In this document: positions 1 to 9,600 of the stretch, one piece after another
How positions within the stretch are numbered: position 1 is the stretch's first letter
Layout of the letters: every line of letters starts with the position of its first letter
Origin: a marine bacterium B5-7
Lineage (GTDB): Bacteria; Pseudomonadota; Gammaproteobacteria; Arenicellales; CAJQKF01
Assembly: GCA_021604525.1 (NCBI GenBank)
Contig: BQJD01000001.1
Span: 1 to 64,000, forward strand
DNA length: 64,000 bases
Direction: 5' to 3'
Notes under the pieces: generated by a model
Seen by the model: only the letters and a program-made list of their open reading frames with translations
Told to the model about the DNA's origin: nothing
The model's database searches: none
Position numbers and translations under genes: made by a program

Positions 1-107
1 AAGTATTTACTCTCATTCGCATTTCTGACGCGCGTATTATGTTTGCCATTCCCTGCTATTGCGTAAGGCAATATAGGTAACAATCATGGCATCAGGATAT
101 ACAAGTA

Positions 108-716
108 ATGAATACGCCAACCAATAAAAAGCGAAGAAAAGTGATTGAAAATGTACTGACTGTTTCGACTTCGGCGTTTGTGGCCTCGCAATTATGGGTC
201 AGTCCGGTTGTTGAGAAAGTAGTACTTCCTGCGCATGCGCAAACAACGAATGTCCAGACGAATGATGTCCCAACAGACATTGATCCATTGGTATGTTCTT
301 CGCAATCCATTCCTGAAAAAATCATTGCGTGCTCCGATGATTCAAATAGTCAGTTTTCTGTAACCCCTTACCTTGTCCAGGCTGATGGTCAGTGCTTTAG
401 TCTTGTTCGGGGTAACGATTTTCTTACAGACGATGCGGAAGCAGTCGGCATACCCAATCATATTTTCCTGGTTACCAGAAAGTCAGCTAACCCGAACCAA
501 TTAAATGTAGCGGTTATGACATTTGATGAAAATGGAGTTCTGATAGGCGGTTTAGGTTGTTGTTTTCAAGGTGCGTGCCCGGATATTCTTGACACGAGTT
601 CGGTATTTGCAAATACCGTTCCTGATACGGGGGGAACGGTGCGATCAGTTGCATATACCCTACGGTACTCAAGCGCGCCATCAATCGGAACAACTGGAAT
701 GGTTACCGTTGTCTGA
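108..716 (+). CDS. Secreted protein of unknown function
   Basis: A 202-residue protein that I do not recognise as a named family. Residues 1-45 form an export signal: a basic stretch (KKRRK at 8-12), a hydrophobic segment around 15-30, and a conserved-looking end PVVEKVVLPAHAQTT. The basic pair lacks the full Tat consensus, so the export route (Tat or Sec) is open. The mature part has about six Cys (near residues 63, 75, 96 and in a CC pair close to 152), which could form disulfides after export. It has no membrane segment after the signal and no obvious operon partner; the next gene starts about 280 bases downstream. The ATG at 108 follows a weak AGGAT motif. A 124-residue open frame overlapping its end (571-945) is judged spurious. 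Confidence 0.7.
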   Translation: MNTPTNKKRRKVIENVLTVSTSAFVASQLWVSPVVEKVVLPAHAQTTNVQTNDVPTDIDPLVCSSQSIPEKIIACSDDSNSQFSVTPYLVQADGQCFSLVRGNDFLTDDAEAVGIPNHIFLVTRKSANPNQLNVAVMTFDENGVLIGGLGCCFQGACPDILDTSSVFANTVPDTGGTVRSVAYTLRYSSAPSIGTTGMVTVV

Positions 717-994
717 TACAAACTTCAGTAGAGGCAATAGCTTCTTACATGAAGCGTGCAAAAGTCTGAAGGCAAATAAAATACGTAACTACATGAATTG
801 CAAGCCTTATTATTGTGATTTCAGAATGCGTTTGAGGGCGAATAAATTACGTCAATCAGCTATTCAGGGATACTCCAGCATCAACTTCAATGATCGTGGC
901 TGGATGATCAATCGGGAAGAGATTTTCAGGCAGGGCAGACATTAGAGAGTGAGGTCAAATTAAATCAGTTATGTTGTAACTGAGTAAGTTAAAT
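717..994. other. Intergenic region with a palindrome before the Mrr-type gene
   Basis: About 280 bases without a convincing gene. It holds a short hairpin (GCTTC...GAAGC near 740-755) after the secreted-protein gene and, 12 bases before the next start codon, the inverted repeat CAGTTA-TGTTG-TAACTG at 966-982. No strong sigma70 promoter could be picked out. Confidence 0.4.
966..982. promoter_or_regulatory. 17-base inverted repeat upstream of Mrr-type gene
   Basis: Perfect 6-base arms CAGTTA and TAACTG around a 5-base spacer. It ends 12 bases before the ATG at 995, covering the place where a ribosome or repressor would bind. It could be an operator for autoregulation by the MGMT-like winged helix of the downstream protein, or a small mRNA hairpin limiting translation. 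The arms are short, so chance is a fair alternative. Confidence 0.3.
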
Positions 995-2113
995 ATGTCT
1001 TTGAAACAGAAAACCGACCTTGCGGAGATCCTCAAACTATTGGGTGAATCTCGTACCCGGGCAACGTATGGTGCTGTAGCTGATGTTATTGGATGCTCTG
1101 CGCGGCGTCTTGGCGCAATGCTTGGTCCTCGGCGTCCACAGGCATCCTGGGTGGTTAGTCACCATACGAACATGCCTATTGGCTACACAGGGGATGAGCT
1201 TCATCGCGACCTTAAAACGAATTCACACATCATTACTGGTGCAGCAGAACTTCGCCAGCTACTTTACCGGTACCGCAATATCAGCAGACAAGCCGGTAAC
1301 AGATTGGATAGTCAAAATGATACTTTGAACGTCACGCCCCGTATCAAGAACTGGCAACAATTCGAGAAGCTGATAGCTGAAGTTTATAGACGTCTAGGGT
1401 ACCGTGTTATTGAGCGGGGAGGAGCAAAGCCTGACGGCGGCGTCGATCTTGAAATACACAAGGACAATCGCAGGTCACTTGTCCAGTGTAAATATTGGAC
1501 ATCGGAAAGAGTTGGCGTGGCGATCGTTCGAGAATTGTTTGGTGTGATGCATCACGAGAAAGCTGATGGCGCCATTGTCGCCTGTGCAGGTCGTTTTACT
1601 CCAGACGCCCAACAGTTCGCGAATGCCAACGGAATGGTACTGGTCGATAACAGAACACTAAAGCATATGCTGAAGCAGACGAGAACGGATCCGGATAAGT
1701 TTTTGAAAATACGGTCAGGCTCGAGATTGGCGCAATTCATACGACGCGGTGTCGGCCAGATAGGTCTTATACTTTTATTCTCTGTGTTACTGGTGCCGGT
1801 AATTCTATATGTAACCGAAAAGATCAATTCCAATCTTGCTTCTATTCAAGGGACGGGGAATCAGCAAGTCAGCAAAGCATCGATGGATACCCTGAATAAG
1901 AGCATAGATGAATCCGGTTTATCGGTTGTTGATCCCTTGATTCAGGGTGTGCAGATTTCACGGCAAAGTTCAGAATCCACTACTGCATTTGAAAACTGGT
2001 ATAAACCACCAAAGGACTGTGTTGCATCAGTTTCGAATCCAAAACCTGATCTTGTCGCTTGTGCGAATCACCGTATACGGTCACGCAGGGAGTTTATCGA
2101 GAGTCAGCGATAA
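995..2113 (+). CDS. MGMT/ATL-like domain fused to Mrr-type nuclease with membrane anchor
   Basis: A 372-residue protein with three parts. Residues about 8-90 resemble the DNA-binding domain of O6-alkylguanine transferases and ATL proteins (TYGAVADVIG at 24-33, RRLGAMLG at 37-44), but the alkyl-accepting PCHR motif is not present, so repair by alkyl transfer is unlikely. Residues about 118-228 are an Mrr-type PD-(D/E)xK nuclease domain: the active-site pattern is DGGVD (147-151) followed by QCK (164-166), with an earlier helix containing E124/E129. Residues about 254-273 are one membrane segment, followed by a roughly 100-residue tail. Mrr-type nucleases cut modified or foreign DNA; membrane-anchored members are less common. 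The gene stands alone with no methylase beside it. Domain assignment is by eye; the Mrr part is firm, the MGMT-like part less so. Confidence 0.75.
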   Translation: MSLKQKTDLAEILKLLGESRTRATYGAVADVIGCSARRLGAMLGPRRPQASWVVSHHTNMPIGYTGDELHRDLKTNSHIITGAAELRQLLYRYRNISRQAGNRLDSQNDTLNVTPRIKNWQQFEKLIAEVYRRLGYRVIERGGAKPDGGVDLEIHKDNRRSLVQCKYWTSERVGVAIVRELFGVMHHEKADGAIVACAGRFTPDAQQFANANGMVLVDNRTLKHMLKQTRTDPDKFLKIRSGSRLAQFIRRGVGQIGLILLFSVLLVPVILYVTEKINSNLASIQGTGNQQVSKASMDTLNKSIDESGLSVVDPLIQGVQISRQSSESTTAFENWYKPPKDCVASVSNPKPDLVACANHRIRSRREFIESQR

Positions 2114-2146
2114 AGAATTAACAACATTCGTTGTCATGAACAATAT

Positions 2147-3256
2147 CTAGTCGAATCGCAGTGCATAGATCGGTGGCAGGTGATTGGAAATCGTTTCCCA
2201 GGATTTTCCACCGTCCTCGCTGACCCATAGTGAACCCGTGGTGCTGCCCATGGCGAGTACATCACCACTTTGGTCAACATCGAGTGCGTGACGAAATACC
2301 AGGTCGTATGCGTTCGGTCCGGGCAGACCTTGATCAAGTGTATTGAAAGTAGCGCCGCCGTCATCGGTCCTGTTAACAACGACTTTGCCATCGGCAGGTA
2401 TCCGGTGTTCATCCTTTATCTCGGGAACAAACCAGGCGGTGTCGGGTTGTTGAGGATGGACAACTGCGGCAAAACCGAAGCTGGATGGCTGGACATCATT
2501 GATTATCTGCCAGTTGAAACCGGCGTTGTCAGAGCGATATATGCCCGCATGATGTTGCAGCCACATCCGTTCCGGAGTCGAGGGACAGCGAACCAATCGG
2601 TGCACATCCTGAATGCCTGGGTCAGAAGCGATTTCCGGTGGTGTATAGGGCGCATTCATCCCTTCGCCGATGTTTGACCAGCTTGCACCGTCGTCGGTGC
2701 TGTGCCAGATACCACCACAGGACACTGCAATGACGATGTCTTCGGGATTATCGGGATGAACCAGTATGGAATGAATACCTGGAAAATCCATGCCACCACC
2801 GAACCACTTACGACGCAGTGGATCGTTCCACAAACTCTCTACAAGTTGCCAGCTATCACCGCCATCGTCCGAACGAAAAAGCCCGCCCGGAATCGTACCC
2901 GCCCACAGACGTTCATCCTGGTCGGCATGCCCCGCTTCCAATGACCAGATAAGTTGCAGTGAATCCGGTATGGTACGACCCATGATATCGACCCAGGGTT
3001 CCGTATTTACATCCGTCGGTGGATAGGCCGGTGCCGGTATTTCTTCATATGATTTGCCACCGTCTCTTGAACGATGCAACTTCACGCCGAAGTGGCCGTG
3101 ATCAAGGGCAACGAAAATTGCTCCAGAAACTGGATGATGTAATACCGCGCTGCAATTATCACCCAGAAAATCTGCTGCCCCTAATTCCCATCCGTTTTCT
3201 CGGCTGGTATGAAACAATCCTTTGCGGGTGGCGATTCTTAGTTTCGTTTCGGCCAT
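2147..3256 (-). CDS. BNR/sialidase-like beta-propeller protein
   Basis: A 369-residue protein built of repeated Asp-box (BNR) motifs of the type S-x-D-x-G-x-(S/T)-W, such as SRDGGKSY, SDDGGDSW, STDDGASW, SDNAGFNW, TDDGGATF and SEDGGKSW. These mark a sialidase-like or VPS10-like beta-propeller. It has no signal peptide, and the residues expected for a true sialidase (the arginine triad) are not evident, so glycosidase activity is unproven. It begins 19 bases after the MoaD/ThiS-like gene on the same strand with a GAGGA ribosome site, so the two are probably co-expressed. The C-terminal part ends LPPIYALRFD. The biochemical role is unknown. Confidence 0.8.
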   Translation of the reverse strand: MAETKLRIATRKGLFHTSRENGWELGAADFLGDNCSAVLHHPVSGAIFVALDHGHFGVKLHRSRDGGKSYEEIPAPAYPPTDVNTEPWVDIMGRTIPDSLQLIWSLEAGHADQDERLWAGTIPGGLFRSDDGGDSWQLVESLWNDPLRRKWFGGGMDFPGIHSILVHPDNPEDIVIAVSCGGIWHSTDDGASWSNIGEGMNAPYTPPEIASDPGIQDVHRLVRCPSTPERMWLQHHAGIYRSDNAGFNWQIINDVQPSSFGFAAVVHPQQPDTAWFVPEIKDEHRIPADGKVVVNRTDDGGATFNTLDQGLPGPNAYDLVFRHALDVDQSGDVLAMGSTTGSLWVSEDGGKSWETISNHLPPIYALRFD

Positions 3257-3275
3257 TTTGATGTCCTCAGTTTTT

Positions 3276-3548
3276 TTAGCCGCCAGACAGTGCCTGCATC
3301 ACAAAAATTTCACTGTCCGTATTCGGCACCGGATCGCTTAGTCGTTTGCGATCCTTAAGTGCTGTGCCATTTAGAAAAATGATCATGTGTTTACGCAGTA
3401 TACCTTGTTCGTCCAGTACATAACCTCGTAACAGTGGTTCCGCTTCGAACACTTTATCGAGCACCTCTGCAACAGTTTCACCTTCAACCTGAGTTGTCGG
3501 GCAATTTACGTGACGCCGCAAGTTGGGCGTAAAATTGACTGTAACCAT
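3276..3548 (-). CDS. MoaD/ThiS family ubiquitin-like protein
   Basis: A 90-residue protein of the beta-grasp sulfur-carrier fold. It ends in the diglycine (ALSGG) that is adenylated and thiocarboxylated in MoaD and ThiS, and it has the family pattern VRHMIIFLNGT in a form KHMIIFLNGT near residue 53-62. No MoaE, ThiG or E1-like gene is beside it, so it may be a carrier for another pathway rather than for molybdopterin or thiamine. It lies between a crotonase and a BNR-repeat protein on the same strand. The window does hold a molybdenum enzyme (FDH, 13.4-16.3 kb), but no other cofactor-synthesis gene is close. Confidence 0.8.
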   Translation of the reverse strand: MVTVNFTPNLRRHVNCPTTQVEGETVAEVLDKVFEAEPLLRGYVLDEQGILRKHMIIFLNGTALKDRKRLSDPVPNTDSEIFVMQALSGG

Positions 3549-3665
3549 GGTATGAATGTTGAATCTGCTAGCAATACAGTCATGATTATAACGAGCATCA
3601 AGTTATTTCTTCCACATGTATGTCGTTCGGATATTTACACCGGTGTTGCAAGATCCCATCTGTAT

Positions 3666-4454
3666 TTAAAATTCACCGTGGCGACCATGGCCATCGACGA
3701 ACTGACCTGCACCGGGGATGCCTTCCTGTTCGAGCACATCAAGGCCATTACCCCATTCTGCTTGCATGGCGTCATGCACGCTTTTGCCATGCTGGGCATA
3801 AATTGATCTACGGTCGGCGAGCACACATTGGAAAGGAAACTGGGTGATCTCACGGGCCAGAGATTCAGCTTCAATGCGCGAAGTACCTTTGGCAACGACA
3901 CGTTCACAGGCGCCGATGCGCAGGCATTCCTCTGCCAGGACCTGTCGACCAGTGAGAATAATCTCCATGGCGCGGCCCTGACCCACCAGGCGCGGCAGAC
4001 GTACTGTACCGCCATCCAGCAACGGTATTCCCCAGCGGCGACAATAGACACCGAAGTATGCGTCCTCCTCCATTACGCGAATATCGCACCACAATGCGAG
4101 CTCCATCCCACCGGCCACTGCAGGACCTGCGACTGCTGCAATTACCGGCTTGGAAAGTGCCATCCTGGTTGGTCCTAGCGGTCCTCGTGGGGTGTTGTCC
4201 GGTGATTCGGTAAAATCCAGGTGTGCCAGTGGATGCTTACCCTTGAGAGTGTGACCGTATTTTAGATCCCAGCCTGCACAAAACGCGCCACCTTCACCAT
4301 AAAGTACTGCGACTTTTGCATCCGGGTCCCGCTCAAATTCAGTAAAGGCTTCAACCAGGGCGTCGGCAGAATCAGGATCCATGGCATTCCTGGCTTCTGG
4401 ACGATGATTAATGATGGTGGTTACCGCAGCCTGCTTTTCGACACGAATGGTCAT
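3666..4454 (-). CDS. Enoyl-CoA hydratase/isomerase (crotonase) family protein
   Basis: A 262-residue crotonase-superfamily protein. The two oxyanion-hole segments are visible: GEGGAFCAGWDL near 54-65 and AGPAVAGGMELALWCD near 109-124. Crotonases bind acyl-CoA thioesters and hydrate, isomerise or cleave them; the second catalytic acid region reads RWGIPLLDGGTVRL, close to what is found in many members annotated only as enoyl-CoA hydratase. The substrate cannot be told. The start follows an AGGAGA-like ribosome site (reading the minus strand). It is divergent from the desaturase gene and 117 bases upstream of the MoaD-like gene. Confidence 0.88.
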   Translation of the reverse strand: MTIRVEKQAAVTTIINHRPEARNAMDPDSADALVEAFTEFERDPDAKVAVLYGEGGAFCAGWDLKYGHTLKGKHPLAHLDFTESPDNTPRGPLGPTRMALSKPVIAAVAGPAVAGGMELALWCDIRVMEEDAYFGVYCRRWGIPLLDGGTVRLPRLVGQGRAMEIILTGRQVLAEECLRIGACERVVAKGTSRIEAESLAREITQFPFQCVLADRRSIYAQHGKSVHDAMQAEWGNGLDVLEQEGIPGAGQFVDGHGRHGEF

Positions 4455-4589
4455 GATTAATCTCCTGTTCCGTGGTCATATAAATCTAGAAGTTTAGATA
4501 AGTCTATCAAGCAGTGCTATGATTACCCTTGATTTCGGACTTCGGGATGAGGACCGGATTTAACAAATTGGTAACTCCGTAAAAAGTTC

Positions 4590-5480
4590 ATGAAAAAAGA
4601 AGCGGAAAATACAGGGGTCGTCCTGTATTCCCGGAGGCATTTGGTTTTTGTTGTTCCATTGTTGCTTCTCCATTTCGCCTGTCTGCTGGTGTTTTGGGTT
4701 GGCGTCAGTTCAACTGCGCTCAAGGTATTCGCAGTGTTCACGTTCGTTCGTTGCTTCGGCATAACTGCAGGCTACCATAGACTTCTCTCTCACCAATCCT
4801 ATAAGACATCGCGCACAGTTCGTTTTGTAATTATTCTTATGGGGACACTGGCAGGGCAAAACGGTCCTCTCTGGTGGGTTGCGCACCATCGGATACATCA
4901 CCGCTTTTCAGATCATGATGGTGATGTACATTCTCCACGTGACGGGTTTTTCTGGAGTCATGTTGGCTGGTTATTTTCACCCACAAATACGGTCGCACTC
5001 ATGCGAATGGTGCCCGATCTGATGCGTCAACCGGAGATCATGTTTCTGCAACGATACTACTACGTATTCCATGCTCTGTTATTCATCGGTTTGTTTACAG
5101 TTGGCGAAATATTGCGAGTTCATCAACCGGGGTTGCATACCAGTGGTATGCAACTGGTTATATGGGGTGGTGTCCTGAGTATGGTCTGCGTTTTTCATTG
5201 TGTCTGGTCAGCCAATTCTGTTTGCCATACATATGGTTCACGTCGCTTCAAGACACGAGATAACAGTCGTAACAATATTTTAGTGGCATTGGTTACCTTG
5301 GGCGATGGCTGGCATAACAATCATCATCAGTACCCTTCTTCGGCGCGTCACGGACTTGTTTGGTGGGAACTCGACATCAACTATCTCCTTCTCAAGCTAT
5401 TGAGAATATTAGGAATAGTCTGGGATTTACGTCAGCCAGGCAAGGTGTTGACTCAAGACAGCGGAATAAAAGAGATCTGA
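4590..5480 (+). CDS. Acyl-CoA (delta-9 type) fatty acid desaturase
   Basis: A 296-residue integral membrane di-iron desaturase. The three histidine boxes of the stearoyl-CoA desaturase family are present: HRLLSH (63-68), HRIHH (100-104) and HNNHH (242-246), with four hydrophobic segments around them. These enzymes insert a cis double bond in a saturated acyl chain using O2 and an electron donor. The stop is only three bases before the start of the cyclopropane synthase gene, so the two are translated from one message: one enzyme makes the unsaturated chain and the next could methylate it. The ATG at 4590 has a weak ribosome site. Confidence 0.92.
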   Translation: MKKEAENTGVVLYSRRHLVFVVPLLLLHFACLLVFWVGVSSTALKVFAVFTFVRCFGITAGYHRLLSHQSYKTSRTVRFVIILMGTLAGQNGPLWWVAHHRIHHRFSDHDGDVHSPRDGFFWSHVGWLFSPTNTVALMRMVPDLMRQPEIMFLQRYYYVFHALLFIGLFTVGEILRVHQPGLHTSGMQLVIWGGVLSMVCVFHCVWSANSVCHTYGSRRFKTRDNSRNNILVALVTLGDGWHNNHHQYPSSARHGLVWWELDINYLLLKLLRILGIVWDLRQPGKVLTQDSGIKEI

Positions 5481-5483
5481 ACC

Positions 5484-6608
5484 ATGACGCCAGAAAAATT
5501 CATAAGTGGTTTACTGAACGATGTTGGAGTTACGGTCAATGGCGATAAATCTCATGACCTGATCGTCCATGACGATCGGGCATTCGAAAGAGTCATCACA
5601 GATGGTAGTCTCGGATTCGGTGAAGCATACATGGATGGATGGTTCGACTGTGAACGTCTGGACCAATTGATCAACAAAGTCTATGAAAACAAACTACAAA
5701 CACGGATCGACAAGAAGGATGCCTTCTTCGCCATGATACGTGCACACGCGCGAAGCCTTGGTTCAAAATCGCGGTCCCATGAAATCGGATCAGTTCACTA
5801 CGATACCGGTAATGCACTGTTTCGACGCATGCTCGATCCATACATGATGTATTCCTGTGGGTACTGGTTGCGCGCGCAAACACTTGAACAGGCGCAACAA
5901 GATAAACTCGAGTTGACATGTCGAAAGCTGATGTTGAAACCCGGTATGCGAGTGCTCGATATAGGTTGTGGCTGGGGCGGTTTTGCACGTTATGCGGCGG
6001 AGCACTACGGAGTAGAAGTGGTCGGTGTCACGGTCTCGGAAGAACAAAGATCACTGGGAGAAGAGCTTGGCGCAGGGCTTCCCATAGAACTGCGTTTTCA
6101 AGACTATCGCAAAATCAGCGAAACATTTGATCGTATCGTTTCAATCGGCATGTTCGAGCATGTCGGGCACAAGTTCTATCAGGAGTACATGGATGCCTGC
6201 AGTCGTTGTCTGAAATCAGATGGATTATTTCTCTTGCATACTGTTGGTTACAAGGAGCAGGGCGAGGCCAATCCATGGTTCGATCGCTACATCATGCCGG
6301 GTGTTGCGTTTCCAGCGATGAGTCAGATCATGACCTGTGCCGAGCCTCACTTTGAGCTGGAGGATTTTCATAACTGGGATGGTAGCCACTATGACAGAAC
6401 GTTGATGGCGTGGTTTGATAACTTTGATGCAAGCTGGTCTGAAATCAAGGACATGTACGACGACAGGTTTTACCGAATGTGGAAACTGTACTTGCAGGGC
6501 TGTGCAGGTGCTTTTCGTTGCAACCGCATGAGGGTTTGGCAACTGGTATTCAGTAAGACGGATTTTGCTGGCGGTTATCGTTATGCAAACCAATACTCAC
6601 TTGACTGA
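5484..6608 (+). CDS. cfa: Cyclopropane-fatty-acyl-phospholipid synthase
   Basis: A 374-residue SAM-dependent methyltransferase of the CFA synthase family. The SAM-binding glycine motif VLDIGCGWGG is at 157-166, the segment SIGMFEHVG follows, and HYDTGN and YSCGYW in the 105-127 region are family signatures. The enzyme adds a methylene group across cis double bonds of membrane phospholipid chains. Length fits the family (E. coli Cfa is 382). It follows the desaturase gene by three bases, an arrangement that suggests direct product-to-substrate coupling. Alternative members of the family methylate without ring closure (for example to 10-methyl acids), which cannot be excluded. Confidence 0.93.
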   Translation: MTPEKFISGLLNDVGVTVNGDKSHDLIVHDDRAFERVITDGSLGFGEAYMDGWFDCERLDQLINKVYENKLQTRIDKKDAFFAMIRAHARSLGSKSRSHEIGSVHYDTGNALFRRMLDPYMMYSCGYWLRAQTLEQAQQDKLELTCRKLMLKPGMRVLDIGCGWGGFARYAAEHYGVEVVGVTVSEEQRSLGEELGAGLPIELRFQDYRKISETFDRIVSIGMFEHVGHKFYQEYMDACSRCLKSDGLFLLHTVGYKEQGEANPWFDRYIMPGVAFPAMSQIMTCAEPHFELEDFHNWDGSHYDRTLMAWFDNFDASWSEIKDMYDDRFYRMWKLYLQGCAGAFRCNRMRVWQLVFSKTDFAGGYRYANQYSLD

Positions 6609-6620
6609 ATGATTGAGTAT

Positions 6621-9600
6621 TTACACATCAAGGACTGTCGTTTCAGAATTACTTACCGGGATACGAAGATTATTCAGATCCCAATTCATGCCGAGGGCAC
6701 TAAATAAAGTTTCGGCCTCGTCATAGTAATGCATCGACTCACTGCTTTTACCCTGTCTGTCAAGGTACTTTGCGAAACATGCATAGGTACGTGCCAGTTC
6801 GGGACGTACGCCAATTTCTTTCTGAATTGAAATCACCATCCGGTATTGTTCTTCAATAATACTGAAATCTTTCCCCAATGCAGCCAAACATTCACAATTT
6901 GCTCTGCGAGCCAATGCCTCGGAAAAACGGTCACCTGTAGTGATCGCAGCCTGGATTCCTTCCTCACTCACTGTACATCCATGAGACGCATCGCCGAAGG
7001 CCAGGGAGCACATAGCCTGTGCCGCCAATGCCTGGCCAAATATGAATTGAGTCTTCAGATCACGTCCGGTTTGTACACCTTTTTCAATTAACTCTTGTGC
7101 CTCATCCATTTTGTCCTGAAACATTAATGCGCGTCCTTGCATGAACTCTATTAGATACTTGCGAAATACATCTCCAGAGATATCGGCGATTTCTTTGGCG
7201 ATGGTGTAGTCTTCGATGGCTTCCTTCCAGCAACCCAGTTGATCGTAGATGATGCCACGGTAATGAAAGTTAGCTGCTTCGACGAACGGGTTCTCCAGTT
7301 CACGAGCCAGATGGATGCCTTGTTCTACAAATTCCTGGCCGCGTTTGAAGTCCCCCACATAGCAAAGTAGTGCCCCCGCGAATCCACAAGCGGTAGCTTC
7401 CTCAACCTTGTTTCCCACATTGTGCAGCTGCTCAATACTGCGTTCGGTATAGCGAGCGGATGTTGCGAAGTCGGATAATTGCCAATAGCCACGGCCAATC
7501 AGATTAACGCAAGGCGCAGCAAGCGATTCATCTTCGAGTTGGTCAGCGATCTCCAATCCTTGTTCAGCGTAATCTATAGCGCTGTGGAGCTTACCTTCAG
7601 CATAGTGCACTCGTCCCAACCAATAGAGAATTTGCGAGCGTGATCGGTCATCGCTAACCTCGCTGGCCAGTTGAAGAGCATGCTGCAGGTGGTTTTGTTC
7701 CTGCTGTCGGTTTTTATTGTTGGACTCGACCTGTGCCAGGCGTAGAACGGCCTCAATATATAGCTGCCTTCCTTCAATGACATCGCCCATGTCTACAGCG
7801 ATTTCCAGAGCGCCTTCGAAAAATGGCAATGCCTCGTTGTTGGCGTAAAAGCCCATAGCCTTGTCACCCGCAAGCAAGGCGTATTTCACAGCTTTTGGTT
7901 GATTGTCGCTACGCATGTAGTGGTATGCAAGTAAGGCGGTATGTTCAGCAATACGGTCCGGGTATAGTCGCTCGAACACATCGCCGATCATGGCGTGAAG
8001 GTGTAGCCGCATTTTGTGAAGTATTGTTTCATAAGCCACTTCCCGCATAAGCACATGCTTGAAGATATATTCAGCATCAGGCTCCAGACGCGTTTGTTGA
8101 ATGAGTTCTTGTTGTTTGAGCGTACTAAGGGCACGATCCAGCGGTGTGCGGCTGCTATAAAGTTCGGCAAGAATCTGTTGGCTGAACTGCCGGCCGATTG
8201 CGGAAGCAAGCCGGATAACCTCACGAGTATTTGTATCCATGCGATCCATTCGCGAGGCGATGATAGCCTGAATGCTGTCGGGTAGTGGCAGTTCGGATAA
8301 CTCGCGTCTAAGTATTGCGCGGCCCTCTTTTACGTTAAGAAATCCTGTGCCGATCAGTGCATAGCATGCTTCTTCTATAAACAAAGGATTTCCGTCGGTA
8401 CGTTCATGCACGTACTCGACAATGCCATGTGGTAATTCGTGAGCTTTTAGAACCGAACGCATAATGTCTGCGGTATTGTCAGCATCGAGTGGGCGCAAAT
8501 TGATATGGCTATGGTTACTTTTCGACTCCCATTGAAGATCGAATTCTGAGCGGTAGGACACAACAACCATGACTGGGTGGATATTAAGCGTGCTGAGTAA
8601 ATACTTGAGTGCTGAGACTGATGCTTCATCACTCCAGTGCCAGTCTTCAAATACCATGATTACCGGTTGCTTCCGTGAATTGGCGACAACCATGTCCACA
8701 ATGGCCTGCTCCAACGCCTCACGCAGACTCTTGCCTTGCAGGGACTCGGGTAAAATGTAATCACTTTCGAGTGACATCAGGTGCAGGTAAGCTGGAATAT
8801 GTTTTTCCAGTGCCGGATCGATTTTGCGTATGTTTTGAAGCGATGCGTTGAGTATATCGTCAGGATCATTCAGGTTCTGAAGTCGGAGACCAAAGCGTAA
8901 ACCGTCGATGAATGGGTGGTAGGGCGTGGTTTGACTGTATGATTGGCAGCGACCTTCGACAATCGCATAATCGAATTGTTTCACAAGAAGGCGAAACTCA
9001 TGGATGAGCCGGCTCTTGCCGGCACCTGCTTCGCCTTCTACGGAAACAAACTGACTGTTGCCGGTAGTCGCCAGCTTAAGCTTCGACATTAGTTGTGCGA
9101 GGTCATTGGCACGTCCTGTAAACTGACTGAATCCACGAATTTCCGCTGCGTCAAATCGAGATAGAATCGACTTCTCGCCCATCACCTGATGCACTTGCAT
9201 CGGCTCTGCTTTGCCTCTGATCTGCATGGGATCGCGGGAGTGTGTTTCAAAAAAGTCAGTCACCGATGCATAACAGTGCGGGCCGATCATGATCTCGTCA
9301 GCAGCTGATAATTCACGTAGTCTGGCTGCGACATTGAGAACATCGCCTGTGACATGATACTTGCCGTGCAAACCGCTACGATTAATCGTAACGATAAGAC
9401 CGCTTTCAATACCGCTGTGCAATGTCAGGGGAAACCCCAAACGAGATTCGAAGTTCAATTCGGCACCAACATTGCGAATGCGTTGATGCAGACCAAGTGC
9501 TGCACGCACTGCTCTCGCGGGATCGTCTTCATGGGCGCTGGGAACGCCGAACAGCGCCATGACTTCGTCACCGATGAAAAGATTTACTGTACCGCCGTAA

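Noticed and set aside
571-945. 124-residue open frame overlapping the end of the secreted-protein gene
   Set aside because: It runs through the coding end of another gene in a different frame, has no start signal and an untypical composition (many Arg, Asn).
995-2113. Active alkyltransferase function in the nuclease fusion
   Set aside because: No PCHR motif and no Cys at the site; only the DNA-binding part of the fold appears.
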